A stretch of 64,000 nucleotides of DNA, taken from Manduca sexta (Eukaryota > Arthropoda > Insecta > Lepidoptera > Sphingidae). The notes under the pieces are model-generated. The model had not been told where the DNA came from, made no database searches, and saw only the letters and a list, made by a program, of their open reading frames with translations. Both the position numbers and the translations under genes were made by a program. The DNA lies in assembly GCF_014839805.1 (NCBI RefSeq), contig NC_051141.1, positions 16,624,777-16,688,776 of the forward strand. Direction: 5' to 3'. Below, piece by piece: positions 51,961-64,000 of this stretch (position 1 is its first letter; each line of letters begins with the position of its first letter).

Positions 51961-53210
51961 AATCGCAAAAACACAACATGAACATTATGTGAATGAATGT
52001 TTGAATCGCGTTGACATACAAGTTTGATTCTTTCACAGCTGAAACAGCCCGTAGAATCGAATATTTGATATAAACTTGATACATTCTTTCTTTTCAAGCA
52101 TTCCTGAGAAAACAGACAGACAACAAAGTGATCCTATACATATATACATTTATTCACACCTTATTTATCAGTGTTAATATGAAGATGCATATAATAAATG
52201 GTGGCAGCCATAATATAAAAGAAGAAGACACATTAAATAAGATATCCTTGTGCATAAATTTTACTATTTTTGGATCTTTTATTAATAATTAACTGTCATT
52301 AAAGAAACCTGTTCCATTAATTCTTTACTTTCAATTATATCTTTATCTAAATAAACAAAAATGTACCTATCATATAATATTCTTAAAACATAAATAGAAA
52401 ATTTACATATTTACTCGTACTTCAATGTTAATCAAGATCATTGTGCGGAATAGAAAAATAAAATGTACAAAAATGTTATGACAAACTTCGCGAAACATGT
52501 AACTTTAATTATTATAATTGCAATTATTTATAAATTAAACGGGATAAAACTAATAAATTCTATTGTTACACAAACAGACAGTGAAGCTCTCACATTAATG
52601 CACTCACGTGGGAACCAATGCATAGCCGTGTGTCGTGGATGTATTAAAAATATGCATATAATAATACTTTACTTACTCGTTAACAACTTTTATCTAATTA
52701 TTGCACCGACGAAAATGATTGTACAAACTAACGCCATCTAGTAAATTAAAACAGAATCACGAGATACAAATAAAAAATCTCTTGAATTTTTAGTTTTGTA
52801 TTTTCATATACTTTTATCATTTCTAACGGATAACCGTTAACTGGTATGGTAAAATATTATTAATAATTTATAAAAAAAATGAACAATATTTTTCCATATT
52901 AGTATGCTTTGTTTAAAAGAAGAGTTGCCTTATGGTCTGGTCTCAACATTTAACTAAATAGAGCCTGAAGGTACGATGTCCGTATCTACGGTATTTGAAT
53001 TAGGATGTAAAAAAATAAAAAGTGATTATGCTTACTTTCTTGGAGAGCAATTTAAATATTGTTTGATGTTTTGTGTTTTAATTTGTCGGTAATAATTAAT
53101 GATCAAGCTATTAATATTCATAATTATTAATGATATGAATGAATGAATGAGAATGCATCTCTTCTTAAATGCACATCATATTAATTTGCAACTAACAAGA
53201 TACAAACAAT

Positions 53211-53553
53211 TATATAATAATAATAATATCAGCCCTGTATTATATACTTGCCCACTGCTGAGCACGGGCCTCCTCTACTACTGAGAGGGATTAGGCCTTA
53301 GTCCACCACGCTCAACGCTGGCCTAGTGCGGATTGGTAGACTTCACACACCTTCGAAATTCCTATAGAGAATTTCTCAGATGTGCAGGTTTCCTCACGAT
53401 GTTTTCCATCACCGTTAAAGCGAACGATAAATTCACAAAGAATACACACATGATTTTTTTCGAAAAGTCAGAGGTGTGTGCCCTTGGGGATTTGAACCTG
53501 CGGACATTCGTCTCGGCAGTCCGTTCCACACCCAACTAGGCTATCGCCGCTTT
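53211..53553 (-). mobile_element. Full-length tRNA-derived SINE (family A) with perfect 10-bp TSD
   Basis: Bounded by the identical 10-mers TACAAACAAT at 53201-53210 and 53554-53563. On the minus strand it opens with a tRNA-like head: A-box-like TAGCCTAGTTGG followed by B-box-like GGTTCAAATCC (GATTTGAACC on the plus strand). The body holds the words TTAGTCCACCACGCT and CTGGCCTAGTGCGGATTGG, and the 3' end is a (TTA)n-like tail at 53211-53229. It resembles Metulj-type SINEs known from butterflies. The perfect duplication suggests recent insertion. Confidence 0.85.
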
Positions 53554-53784
53554 TACAAACAATGAAATAAGGAACATTTTAACAGTTTACCATTTTTTTA
53601 AAGATCTAAATATTTTTTTTATACCAATTATTCGTAAATTATTGCATATTTCCGTCCATATTCGTGCGCCGTAAATGTATGGAACGTATACTCAAGGCTG
53701 TTTATTTGGAGACAGGCCTTAAACATATTTATTATTCGCTCTCGCACCTGGTTAATAAGTTTTTTTTTTTTTGTATAACGCTAG

Positions 53785-54075
53785 ATACAGGAATCTCCCG
53801 GCTTAGGGACCTCAGGGGCCTAGAGGAAAGTTAGGAGGGGATATATTGAGAAGGGAAGTATGGAGGAAAAGGAGGTTTCTTAGGATAGACAGAGGAGAGA
53901 AGGCCAGGAAATGTTCGCGGGCCCTCATAGGCGTCAATGCGTTGTTACAATGAGGTATACACACTAGACTGTGTGCCTAAGACCGCGCCAAATGCCCCCC
54001 CGTTCATTGGGATGCATTCGAAGTGAATACCGAGCGCGCAATAGTTACCTCGCGGGGGAGGTTATCCAGAATTAC
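53785..54075. repeat. Purine-rich dispersed repeat
   Basis: A distinct G/A-rich block: CTCAGGGGCCTAGAGGAAAG, TTAGGAGGGGATATATTGAG, AAGGAGGTTTCTTAGG, then ATTCGAAGTGAATACCGAGC and CTCGCGGGGGAGGTTATCC. The look is that of a retroelement 3' region. Single copy here, so the class is not proven. Confidence 0.45.
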
Positions 54076-54221
54076 AATTTGTTTTATATGTTGATAATTT
54101 TTCCACGGATTTGCCAAGGATGGATATAAATTTGTTGAATCTAGAGTGCAGCACTTTCGTCCTAATCGAAACCTTTGACAATTTAAACAATACCGTATCG
54201 GAAACGTGCAAGACGAAAGCG

Positions 54222-55312
54222 CTGCCATCTGGTGGCGCAATCTGAATCTGTTACTATATCAATACTTGGCACTGTCCTAAAATATTAATTAGACGTGAAA
54301 AATAATATTTAATTTATTGGTAATATATTTTTGTATATCTGAATGCTTCAACAATAACAACAAACAGTGTAAATTTCTATTATGTTCCCAAGAATAGTAT
54401 CTACATGCTATGTAAAAAGCGCCAAAAATAATAAAGGTTATAAAAAAACATACTTGCGGTTGGGTTCCAAAAGCATCTAGAAATGTCTCATATTCATAAT
54501 GTAATTTATAAATATAAATACCTTTTGTAGTTAATATTTAATACAAACAAATAAATAAATAATTATGTGAACATAACTTGAAATTTATACTTTTATTATA
54601 TTGACAAAAAAAACAACAACAAATTATAAGTCCGGAAAGGTTTTTTATCCACACTGTGGCTCTGAAATTTATTTAGTGGTGCCACCTAGTTCGTTGTACG
54701 TTTCCTATAACACAATGAAAATAATACTGCCATCTATTGAACAATTTAGAAAATTACCTGTATAATATGTTCATTTTTCCATTATAATATTATAAAAGTA
54801 ATCTATAGACAAAGGAATAAATTTGACAGTTGTATGATAATATAAAGGTGACAATTTGTCTAACTTTTATATTCCATCCAGTTATCATTTTAATTTGATA
54901 TATAATGTCGAACGATAGAAAAATCAGCCTTATTTAATAATAATTTGACTTCTTTTGCTATAAAAACCATAAATCTATATGTCAAATAGTTCTATACAAC
55001 ACCATCTATTTACAACACTACGTACCATCCCATACGTAAATACTCGGTCTCGTAGTACTATAAGGATAATATGCGTGATCTGTCCCCGAGAGATTTTCCG
55101 AATGGTGTTGGAGCCAACAATGGTACCAGCAGCAACTACGAATATTATACTTCGCGGGATCATGAGTCGGCACCCTGTCTGTTTTGTAGTGAAGCCACCC
55201 GTACCATTCTGGTGCAATCTGTTAACGATAGATGGCGCTGTTATAAAGTTTATACAGCAAGGCTACTTAACTTCTAGTGAAAATGGGTACGCACTTTTGC
55301 CGTTAGATGGGG
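54222..55312. promoter_or_regulatory. Cluster of CTCF-like AGRTGGYRC motifs
   Basis: Matches to the insect CTCF core lie at about 54222-54238 (CTGGTGGCGC), 54679-54690 (inverse of CTAGGTGGCAC), 54728-54738 (inverse of ATAGATGGCAG), 54999-55010 (inverse of AGATGGTGT), 55228-55239 (ATAGATGGCGCTG) and 55303-55313 (TTAGATGGGGC). A further inverse match (ACTAGATGGCG) is at 52731-52742. They lie 3-5 kb upstream of the apterous promoter. Insulator function is inference. Confidence 0.35.
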
Positions 55313-55559
55313 CTCCTATTCACAACAGTGCCTCTTCTAAAGAGTTATATTAAAGCTGCGACTATTTGTCGTGTTAAAATTATTGTCCCGTATAGGGTAA
55401 TAAAAAAACTATGATAATGCGGACACTATGCGTGGGGGCACATTGGGCGTCCTCATAACGTTGTTTGTGAATATGGGTGATAACAATAACTCAATTTAAT
55501 ATTGTTGTACTTTTTGTCAATTACAATAAATATTATTTCATTTACAGCTGAAGACACAA

Positions 55560-55875
55560 TATAGATTTTTACTGGTGGCAGGTCTCTCATATGTGAGGAT
55601 CCGCCTGGATAGATACCACCGCAATGTCTATTTCTGCCGCCAAGCAGCAATGTGTAGTAACTTTTCAGTTCTGGTTTGAAAGTCATTGTAGCCAATGTAA
55701 CTACTGGACATAATAAGACTTAACATCTCATGTCTCAGGATGGCGAGCGCGGTGCAATACCAAACAATACTTTGTAATTCAAAGTGTTGGATGCTGTTTA
55801 TGGGCGGTCATATCGCTCACCATCAGGCAGAAAGGCAAACTCGTCTCGTCATTCAAAGCAAATAAAAAAAACAAG
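55560..55875 (+). repeat. Dispersed repeat D, copy 3 (longest)
   Basis: Covers both halves of the family: ACTGGTGGCAGGTCTCTC, CAATGTCTATTTCTGCCGCC, TGTAACTACTGGACATAATA, GGGCGGTCATATCGCTCACC, then an A-rich tail. It starts near ATATAGATTTTTACTGGTGG. Confidence 0.7.
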
Positions 55876-58262
55876 TCCGTGTCATAAATAAACACAATAA
55901 GGCAAAAGATCTGACGTTATATTGAGCCAAAAAAATGGGCATAGGTAGGTCATTAACTCAAAAAAATAATAATATAGATACCTGTGATGCGTCATACTCA
56001 AATTTGAACTCTGGGTTGTATTCCACCCAGCGACTCTTTCCAATGAAGTAGTATTTATTTTCGTAGAATTTATTTCCTAATGAGTCACATCCCATATAGA
56101 TACCTTCCTGAAAACATTAACAGAATTATGACTCCGAGAGGTGAAGCTCGGCGAATCTCGGGGAACACAAATTTTTACAATTACTTTTTTATCGGGAACA
56201 CTAATTGAATATGATAATACTGTAACATATCTAAAGTCAATGTATTTAAATTCAAACCTATGCCTAACCCAGTAATACTAAATGACAGGTCTCTCGTATT
56301 CCTGTCTCATTTGCCGGATTTCATGTTAAATTACAGTCAAACAATGCAGAATATTGCTTTATTACAGTTCCAAGGCAAATTATCAAAGTTGGAATTCGTT
56401 TTGAACAGATTTCGATTAACCGAGCAACGCTCATCTATTTGTAAGCATAAAAAATTACTCTTCGAAAATTATTATATTAATAATTGAATGAATATTATTC
56501 TTAATTCCTAATATAACTGTTCTAAAAATATTTTTGACTATAGTACAACCAAACGACACCATGAATTGTATAAAGTTTTCTGGCATTGCATTTTTATTAT
56601 TCTGATAATATAAACGTTATGGAAAAATATATGAACGAAAAAATCATATGCATGCCGCAACTGAAAATCGTATCGTAATCAACGGTCGAAATCTGACCAC
56701 AGCTTTGAAATGATATTAAATAAGTAATAATATTCTGATATAATTTTGAAATAGTTTACAAATAAAATGGCAACACAGTATCTAGAACGTTATAGTTACG
56801 ATAGGTGTCGCATCAACTACCCAAAAAGATGATGCTTTGAACTACCAGCATTATCAGACAAAATTTCCAAAAATATTAAAGCCTGAAGGGCGTGGTCCAA
56901 TTCCGAGAAAGAGTTCACAAACAAAGGATTTTTTTCAAATTTCATTAATTCTTATAGGTAGTTATTATCCATGAAATACAGACAAGCTATGAACGAAGCC
57001 CCAGTCGAATCGAAAACCACCACGATACCACTACTGGCCTTCACTGTCGTTATTTATGGTTTTTGATAATGAATCGTTTTTTTTCTAACTTACAATAAAT
57101 GCACCTATGACAACAAGGACCACAATTATATTGATAAATATATTATGTAATAAGTAAGTATTTTTAACAATTATAATGTTTAATAGATTAAATAGAATAG
57201 AATACAATACATTTTAAAATAAAATTGAGATAAGCGCAAATAAGCTTAGGTCCGAAAACGACGCCTTGTTGAAATTCCCAGACTCCCAGATTTTTCCGTG
57301 ACCTAGCAACGCAGAGACCAGACGAGCGTGAACTGCGTTTTATTGATTTTAAACACGCATACAGGCATGCGCATCGCTTCTCAATTAGACACCGTCCGGA
57401 CCCTAGACGCGAGCTAGGCACAGTCGGACCCCGACTACGCCCCGAACCGTGAGTGCTAGCAGCTTATCATTTTACTCTCTCAATGGTGATGGCAATTAAG
57501 TATTCTAATCAATTATAGAAAGTGGGTGATTGTCTAAATATTACGAGTGGTTCTTTTAATCATCAGCCCAGCGGCGCTTCACGGAATTGAAGTTTATGCC
57601 TCACTAGATACCTATACATCCACACAATAATACATTCAAATTGGCCGAAAGATCATACACCAGAGAGAACATATCGGATGGTAAGTGATACTGCTCGGAC
57701 TGATTACTAACGTGCATTCAGTCCAATATATCCATATCACCTTTTGAGTACCACTTGCAACCACCTGAGAATCTTTTCCGGCACCCTGCGCTTAGGAAAT
57801 AGCCACTGGTGCCGACTGCTGCAGATCGGGGCCCGCAGAATGTTACCAACCTACCACACGAACTACAAACGGATTGTGGGCGTATTGTTCAGCATCTAAC
57901 ATGGAATATGGATGAGGTTGGTTCCTTCTGCCGACTTTGAGATCAATTCCGCTTGATCTGAAATGTTTCGATTAATCAATCTGAAATCCTCGACCACGCT
58001 ACAGTTATATGCATACGTCTCAACTATGGAGGTAAACAAATTAAGGTGAGTTCAAAATTTTATATTGTAACATATAAAAGTATTATTGTCCAATGTTAAA
58101 CTCAATACCTAATGCTGAGAAACAAATTTTCACTAGAATATAACACACATGAAAATTAATAATATGATTTTATTTCATTCAGCGACCAGTAACCGACCCT
58201 CAACGACGACGCATCGATATGACAAGACAACTGCAACGCTTCGAGACATCATCCAACCCTAT

Positions 58263-58342
58263 GATACGCCGTGCAACGCTACGATACGCCATGTTACGCT
58301 ACCATACGCCGTGCAACGTATCTATACGCCATGCAACGCTAC
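58263..58342 (+). repeat. 20-bp minisatellite, four units
   Basis: Four head-to-tail units of 20 bp starting at 58263, 58283, 58303 and 58323, consensus NATACGCCRTGCAACGCTAC, with 1-4 changes per unit. Degraded half-units flank them (GACAACTGCAACGCTTC at about 58223). Reading frames over it are repetitive artefacts. Confidence 0.85.
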
Positions 58343-61099
58343 AACATGATATGCTATGCATTGATACGACACTCGATAATAATGCGCTACAGAGCAGGCC
58401 TCGCTCCGCGCCGATATTCTGCGCACCGCGAAGTTACGCCGCGCAGTGCGCACCGCGTTCACGTTACCACGAGGCCTGCGCGCGCAAAATTAAGGCGTGG
58501 CGAGAGCTGAACAAAATGACGCATTACGTGAGTATCGATTTGCTTCAGGCAGCCATCGCCCTTTGCGAACAAGTATAGACTAATTATACTTTTTTTTTTT
58601 ATTCCAATGGTTAATTAAGTGCGTGGCTTACCCATCTTTTACCAAATTGTTATGTTAATGCGTTGCGAAATTTATGCAAGCTGTAATGTTCCACGTTTAT
58701 CAAAAAGCTAATGAAGATAGATACATTGTGATTTAATATATTTTTAAATTTGAATATTATTTTTTTAACAATGGAATTACTACACGAGCCCTTCACTCGC
58801 CTGGTGGTTGGAACTATCTTCCCCTATAAGCAATATGAAAATCAATTATTCTAGCATTTAGAGATTTTTACATTTGACAACGAAGTAGTTTTGTGAAACC
58901 GAACGGATGTACGAGCTAACGGACTCTTCGTTGCAGGGTAAATGGTCTACGCAGGTAAGAAAGGTAGCATGGCGTCTGGTATGTATTCCTTTCATTATCT
59001 ACTCGGTCCAGCGCTGCTAGATAGATAACCGAAGAAAAGATCTCTTTTAGAAAAATATTATATGACGTCAGAAAATTTTTCTCAAAGTAAGTACCTTTAA
59101 TATTAGACCTATAAAAATTTACCGTAACTTTTCCTACTTTCAACAATGACATTGGCAAAATCATCGTCTGCCAACGATGGAGCCACAATCTAAAAATTTA
59201 ATTGAATTGAAGTACCTTTAAAGCATCCATGTGCCACAGCTTCAAAACAGAACCCACAAGTCCACCATGTTGTTTTATTATTCTAAATAAACGTGCGAAT
59301 TTATCCAAAGGTAATATGGACATTGCGGCGCGTTTCCTTTTAAATATTTATATATTTTCATTTGGCACATGAAACTGTTAATTTATGACATTTAGTTTTT
59401 GTAAACTTGATGTAGGTTTACGTAGGTTTCACATATCGACTTAAATTCCGAAAATCATTAAAAGATGGCTCTTCTTAGGTTTGATGCACGCTGGATCCGT
59501 GAATTATTGGTTTCTTCTGCCTCGCTCTTGAAATTTAAAATTATCTTTCTAGATCAATAATTGTTCTTCTATCGAACTTCAAATAATAAGTATTGTCTCA
59601 CGAATAATATTGATAGAAAATAAAACATTCGTGCATATAAGTAGATTTGTTGGAGAAAGTAGAGCATAAAAACATATTCTTTAGATGAAGCATTTGCATC
59701 TGTTTTGAAAACACAATTCAGATGTTCTAAATGCGTGCGGGCTAAATAATCGCATGTGAGGTAAATAAAGGTATTCCTTAGTAAAGTACCCAAACAATTC
59801 AATAATGAAGTTTTTCGTTTAAGTAATATATTTTTTTAAATATTCTTAAGTCTTTGTATAATCACAAAGGCAATTTCGGATAAAGAGAGCCTGAGCTTAA
59901 ACAAATCTATCTTAATCTAGGAAATAGTTATTTTTCACTTCAGTCATAAACCTCATCATACTAATATTTATCTTTAAGTCTTGCACACACAGAATCCACT
60001 TATACCAAGGGTGTTTGCTGGAATTTTCTCATTTTAGATTAGTTACAAATTGCTATAGTCACTGGTCCTATCCTATTACTATTTGTCAAGGTAAATTCTT
60101 CTCAAATATATTTTTGAAGCTTAATGCCACTGTAATATAAAATAATCACGCTTACAAGAGTTCAGAGAAGTGGTACTAGGTCAATGAAGTCATTATGTAT
60201 GTTTGTGAAATATTGCGCATTTGTTTAAGTATACGCATGCGCACACTTACCCACTGCGATCAGGAACCGAATGACTCTATGGGGTGGCGGTATCCAAAAA
60301 AGTCGCTTTTAAAGTTTATTTATGTTGGATTATTGGATTTTCTATTAAATTCTACTTATATGTGCTCAAAATAATCCGAAAAATCAGGGTAAAATTTAAA
60401 GCAGCGAGACAGAATCTTCCTCAACACCGGGCTTCACCCGGTGTCCGCTAATACCATTTTCTTCCACGCTTTGCTGCAATTGACGCCGCCATACTCTCTG
60501 ATATAAGGGGTTATTCAAAATTTCTTCAGTTTTTTGTTTGATCTATTGATCTACCATTTCGAAATTGGTCGATTATGGGAACTTATGTGGTTTATGGCGA
60601 CGTCACTGCTAGCTTACCCAGGAGCGACGTCTTCGAGACTGTACAAAGGATGGAGGGATGGAGATTCTTTTAGGTAATAAAAATGTGTATTTCTATGTTA
60701 CATTAACTGCTTGTTTTAAATAAAAAACCTTAACAATATATATTGCATCTTGCACGATATTTATGTATGTATAAACACATAAGGATTTATGGATATAGCA
60801 TAATATGTAACAACTTGTTTTGTTCAAATAATTGTAATTTAAAAAAAAAATAATGTTCTTTAATATTCTTTTAAAATAAATGTACGATATTTAGATTGAT
60901 GATGTATGTTAATTCTCAAATAGCAAGTAGTTTCAGCGTATTTTCTCTCCTTTTATTTCCATGGACACAATTGCAGGATCTCGTGGCAGCAGCTTAGCAT
61001 CAGGCTTCAGACGGCATTTCAACAATGAAAAAACAAGATTTACAAATTACATAAACTGGTGGGTGCAAATATTATCATAATTTTAAACTCAAATACATG

Positions 61100-61402
61100 A
61101 GGGGCCGTTCAAGTATTACGTAACGCAATTTGGAGGAGGGGGGGGTATGTAAAACGTTACGATGCGTTACAGGCGCGGGAGGGGGGGTTCGTACAACGGG
61201 TTATGTAACATTGTTTTTTTAAAGTATTTTAGCGACTTTCTCGTACTTTGCGTGAAATAATTGTGAATATTAGAAACAAAATTGTCACTTTAGAGTTACA
61301 TAAATTTTTGGGAGGGGCGGCGTACAGGAAAACGTTACGTCGCGTTACATGGGGGGTCAAAAACCTTCAAAAATTGTGTCACGTAACAATTGAACGGCCC
61401 CT
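61100..61402. mobile_element. 303-bp TIR element with G-rich interior (MITE)
   Basis: The left end AGGGGCCGTTCAAGTATTAC and the right end, which reads as its imperfect inverted copy ending TTGAACGGCCCCT, make TIRs of roughly 30 bp. Both subterminal regions carry ACGTTACG and G-rich runs in the same strand. The reading frame crossing it (from about 61248) is explained by the element. Superfamily unknown. Confidence 0.8.
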
Positions 61403-61439
61403 AAGTAAGACAAAAAAAATAACTTCAATATCCAAAATT

Positions 61440-61700
61440 GATGATTTGCTGGTGGTAGGATGTATATCCGCCCGGATAGCGAAAATGCTATACAAGGTGT
61501 TAAAACCTGCCATAGTGAGATACGTAAGAGTGTCGCGTTCCGAGATCAGCCCGTGTATATCCGGTTCCAACAAGCCGGCATAATTGTATCGACTGTCGAG
61601 GGGTAATCGTCTTTCGTCAGTAAACGTTTTATTAGAACGCACTCGACGTACCATCAGATGCAGTGGAGTCCCTTTGCCTGTATAAGACAAAGACTTCATC
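61440..61700 (-). repeat. Dispersed repeat E, copy 1
   Basis: On the minus strand it holds CGACAGTCGATACAATTATG, CCGGCTTGTTGGAACCG, CTATGGCAGGTTTTAACACC and TATCCGGGCGGATATACATC. Related copies lie at 13005-13190 and 34995-35060. Two frames over it (61248-61583 plus, 61379-61699 minus) have no protein motif. Confidence 0.6.
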
Positions 61701-62976
61701 CATCGAAAAATCAGGCACTGATTATGTCAGTCGATATTTTATTTAACTGACATCTCACTGTTTATTCAGAGTGTCCAGTGTTATATAATAATTATATGCC
61801 GAAGTCTAAATTCCTATTTCCTTCCAACAGGCACTGAAATGATATGACATGCCTACGATCTGCGAGCTTCATCTTCCTTTGCTGCACATCATTTATGTTA
61901 ATTATCAAAATTATTACTTTACTCTTAAAGCAAATCCAATCCAAATTAGCACCAATTATAAATCAATATAACCAATATTTTAAACGATACGAACGAAACA
62001 ACCGATTGACCTGATATTATGAAAAAGCATTAAAATTCGAAGAAGATTTATTACTGAAGTTACATGAATAGATAATACAATTTGATTATATATTATATGA
62101 GAATGACGTGAGCACGGTTATGAGATTATCAAAGAAAACTCCTCTTATATTGCTGTTTCATACGGCCTTACTATCCCATCGTGGCTAGTAATTGATACAA
62201 AATTCTTTAGCTGCATGACAGCTCTTATTGGCATTATATATGAGATATTCAGAGGAGTTAGATGGTTACCGTGCTCACTGGGAATATGAAGAATGAGTTA
62301 TGAGTGAAGAAACTCATGAAGATAGAAGACCTTCAAATATCCTTTTAAAAAGACCCATACGAATGCCCATTATGTTAATATTCATAAATAAATACTTATT
62401 ATAATAAATTACGGAAAAAATTCTCAATGGGGGATAAAAACGAACTGAAATGTGATATCAGAAAGCAATAGCTTTTTGGACTAAATTTTATTAATCAAAA
62501 TTATTTATTTGGCAACTATATATCATCCAAATTTGTCTAATTGGTATACATGGTACACATGGTTAACGTGAAACAGATGCGTATATGAATTGGTATGATA
62601 CATGTAGTTTATTTATATATATGTAAATATGTATATAACATATATTGTAGTATCTATTTGTAATATATATACATGTATCGTGGCTTCGTATGGGCATAAC
62701 AGTTTATTATAACAAATATCTATATATTTAAATTTGAACGTATTTATACAAACAAAATTTATTTATACGGCATGCATAAGAAAATATGACTTAAAAATTA
62801 TAATCCGATCATATCACAGATAAACAAGCTTTTAAAATACTTTATATAATTTAAAATTAAATCATAAAATAAATTAAAATAAACATAAACAACTTCACAG
62901 AGAATTCAAAATGTTACTTGATTAATTTTCTGATAATATTTATGTGTAACAATACATTAAAAAATGAAAAGAGCAA

Positions 62977-63027
62977 CCCGAGAGTTTCTTGCCCGTTCTT
63001 CTCTCGGGAATCAGCATTCCGAACGGG
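62977..63027. repeat. Short GC-rich repeat with two interlocked stems
   Basis: CCCGAGAG (62977) pairs with CTCTCGGG (63001-63008). CCCGTTC (62992-62998), inside that loop, pairs with GAACGGG (63021-63027). The order is that of an H-type pseudoknot. I recall a similar GC-rich block as a common lepidopteran repeat, probably the 3' end of a retroelement. Confidence 0.45.
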
Positions 63028-64000
63028 TGGTAGAGTCATACAGTACGAACAATACCAATTAAAAACGTACTATATTAACTGAATTACAAAAACAAATAAT
63101 AATTTAACAAATAATTACAATAAATATATATTACTATTTCAAGTGTTTGCATTTTTATTTCTGATACCCGAACAAAGCAATGGAACACATCAACATGGGG
63201 GAATCCTCATGGAATGCAGGTAAGTACTTACTGATCAAGTCACTCTCGATCACCAGAACCTTAGGGTTCTTGTTGGAAAGAAAGAAAGCGGATATTTGAT
63301 ACGCAGTACGGGAATAATACACAGATAATAAGAAAATTTAGAAAGCTTACACCTTTCAAACTTTTATAAAGAGTGGCCTTGAGTGTTCTTCCTCAAGTTG
63401 TTTTTAACTTATTATAAGCTAAGTATCAACTTGATTTATCGCCAAATGGGCTTACAAGGAAGAGAAGTACAGACATCTAGAAAATCTTACAAACCAAAAT
63501 TCCCCTAAAATATTTACGCCCTTATTCATAGACTTTTTTTATCTAATGACGGAGTAAAGCTGTGATAACAAGTCTGTTTCTCAGTGCTGATGGCATGGCA
63601 GCCTTCGCAATACGTAGACAAAGGGCCATTGTTATCGGCTAGTATTGAGATACAACAAACAAATGAATTATAATATATGCAATATACAGCAATATACAAT
63701 ATACATATATGCCACTGAGTGTGTAAGTGAGCTCGCAAGATTAAGATATATTTTTGTAGATCTTTTCATACGAAATGTCTTCACCTGGACAAGTATAAAA
63801 TTAGTAGTCCGATCTAAAATTTATGAAGGTTCTGAACATCCAACTATTACACGAGGCCTAAGATTAGGTTTTTGAAATATTTTAAAATACACATTTATTG
63901 GAAACAAGGAATCGGTACAAAAGTCTATGATACACTACTACTCCTAGAAAATAATAGTACAAAACTATACTTGGAAATAGAGAGCAGTGGCGTAAGGTGA

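Larger units (their letters stand above)
50207..64000. other. Upstream flank of apterous
   Basis: No exon of a known protein is recognisable. Named repeats are listed separately (SINEs at 51.7 and 53.2 kb, dispersed repeats at 53.8, 55.6 and 61.4 kb, a TIR element at 61.1 kb). The parts 50600-51550, 52130-53190, 55900-57180, 58600-60230 and 61750-62960 are AT-rich with nothing I can assign. The ORF-like frames at 54979-55353 have no recognised motif. Confidence 0.6.

Noticed and set aside
27291..53500. tRNA genes at the B-box-like sequences near 17892, 27291, 51905 and 53488
   Set aside because: They cannot be folded into full cloverleaves and are each attached to SINE bodies, so they are tRNA-derived heads of SINEs.
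54979..55353. 124-codon frame with several overlapping frames
   Set aside because: No domain, open in three frames at once, and coincides with the motif cluster; not supportable as a gene.
58263..58342. Regular 20-bp repeat resembling a CRISPR array
   Set aside because: Units are head to tail without unique spacers, and the genome is animal; it is a minisatellite.

Overview
The window looks like AT-rich chromosomal DNA from a moth or butterfly (Lepidoptera). It carries the 5' end of one developmental gene plus a dense set of transposable-element fossils. The lepidopteran call rests on the protein encoded by two recognisable exons and on repeats whose style is typical of that order: tRNA-derived SINEs, RTE tails, MITEs and other short dispersed families. 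There are no bacterial-type genes. Nearly all longer ORFs are chance frames or frames inside repeats.

Gene content. I can support one gene, read on the minus strand: a LIM-homeodomain transcription factor orthologous to Drosophila apterous (LHX2/LHX9 family), probably the apA paralogue. Exon 1 (coding part 49606-49641) encodes MGVYEERGAMHW and ends at a consensus GTAAGT donor. Exon 2 (36322-36635) starts QQSERY, carries a complete first LIM zinc-binding domain and ends at a CAG|GTCAGT donor. The phase-0 junction recreates the MHW-QQS motif seen near the N-terminus of apterous proteins. Intron 1 is 12,970 bp. Intron 2 runs off the low-coordinate end, so it is more than 36.3 kb long. The second LIM domain and the homeodomain must lie outside the window.

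Layout. 1-36321 is intron 2. It is rich in repeats (MITEs, three SINE groups, RTE tails) and has CpG-rich islands near 7.9-8.2, 23.2-23.4, 30.1-30.3 and 31.0-31.15 kb that could be cis-regulatory. 36636-49605 is intron 1. It holds a decayed pogo-like transposon with TA target duplications, a 374-bp near-perfect hairpin and a SINE. 49.6-50.2 kb is the GC-rich leader and promoter region of apterous, with several upstream ATGs. 50.2-64 kb is upstream DNA with SINEs, a TIR element, a 20-bp minisatellite and a cluster of CTCF-like AGATGGCGC motifs at 54.2-55.3 kb.

The most interesting signals are a six-copy 177-bp MITE family with CAG/CTG target duplications (two copies abut and share one CAG), the 374-bp hairpin, the internally iterated binding-site-like motif of the pogo element, a CRE plus NRF1 site cluster followed by a splice donor on the strand opposite to apterous, and the CTCF-like cluster upstream of the promoter. 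Functional statements about non-coding DNA are inference from motifs only.
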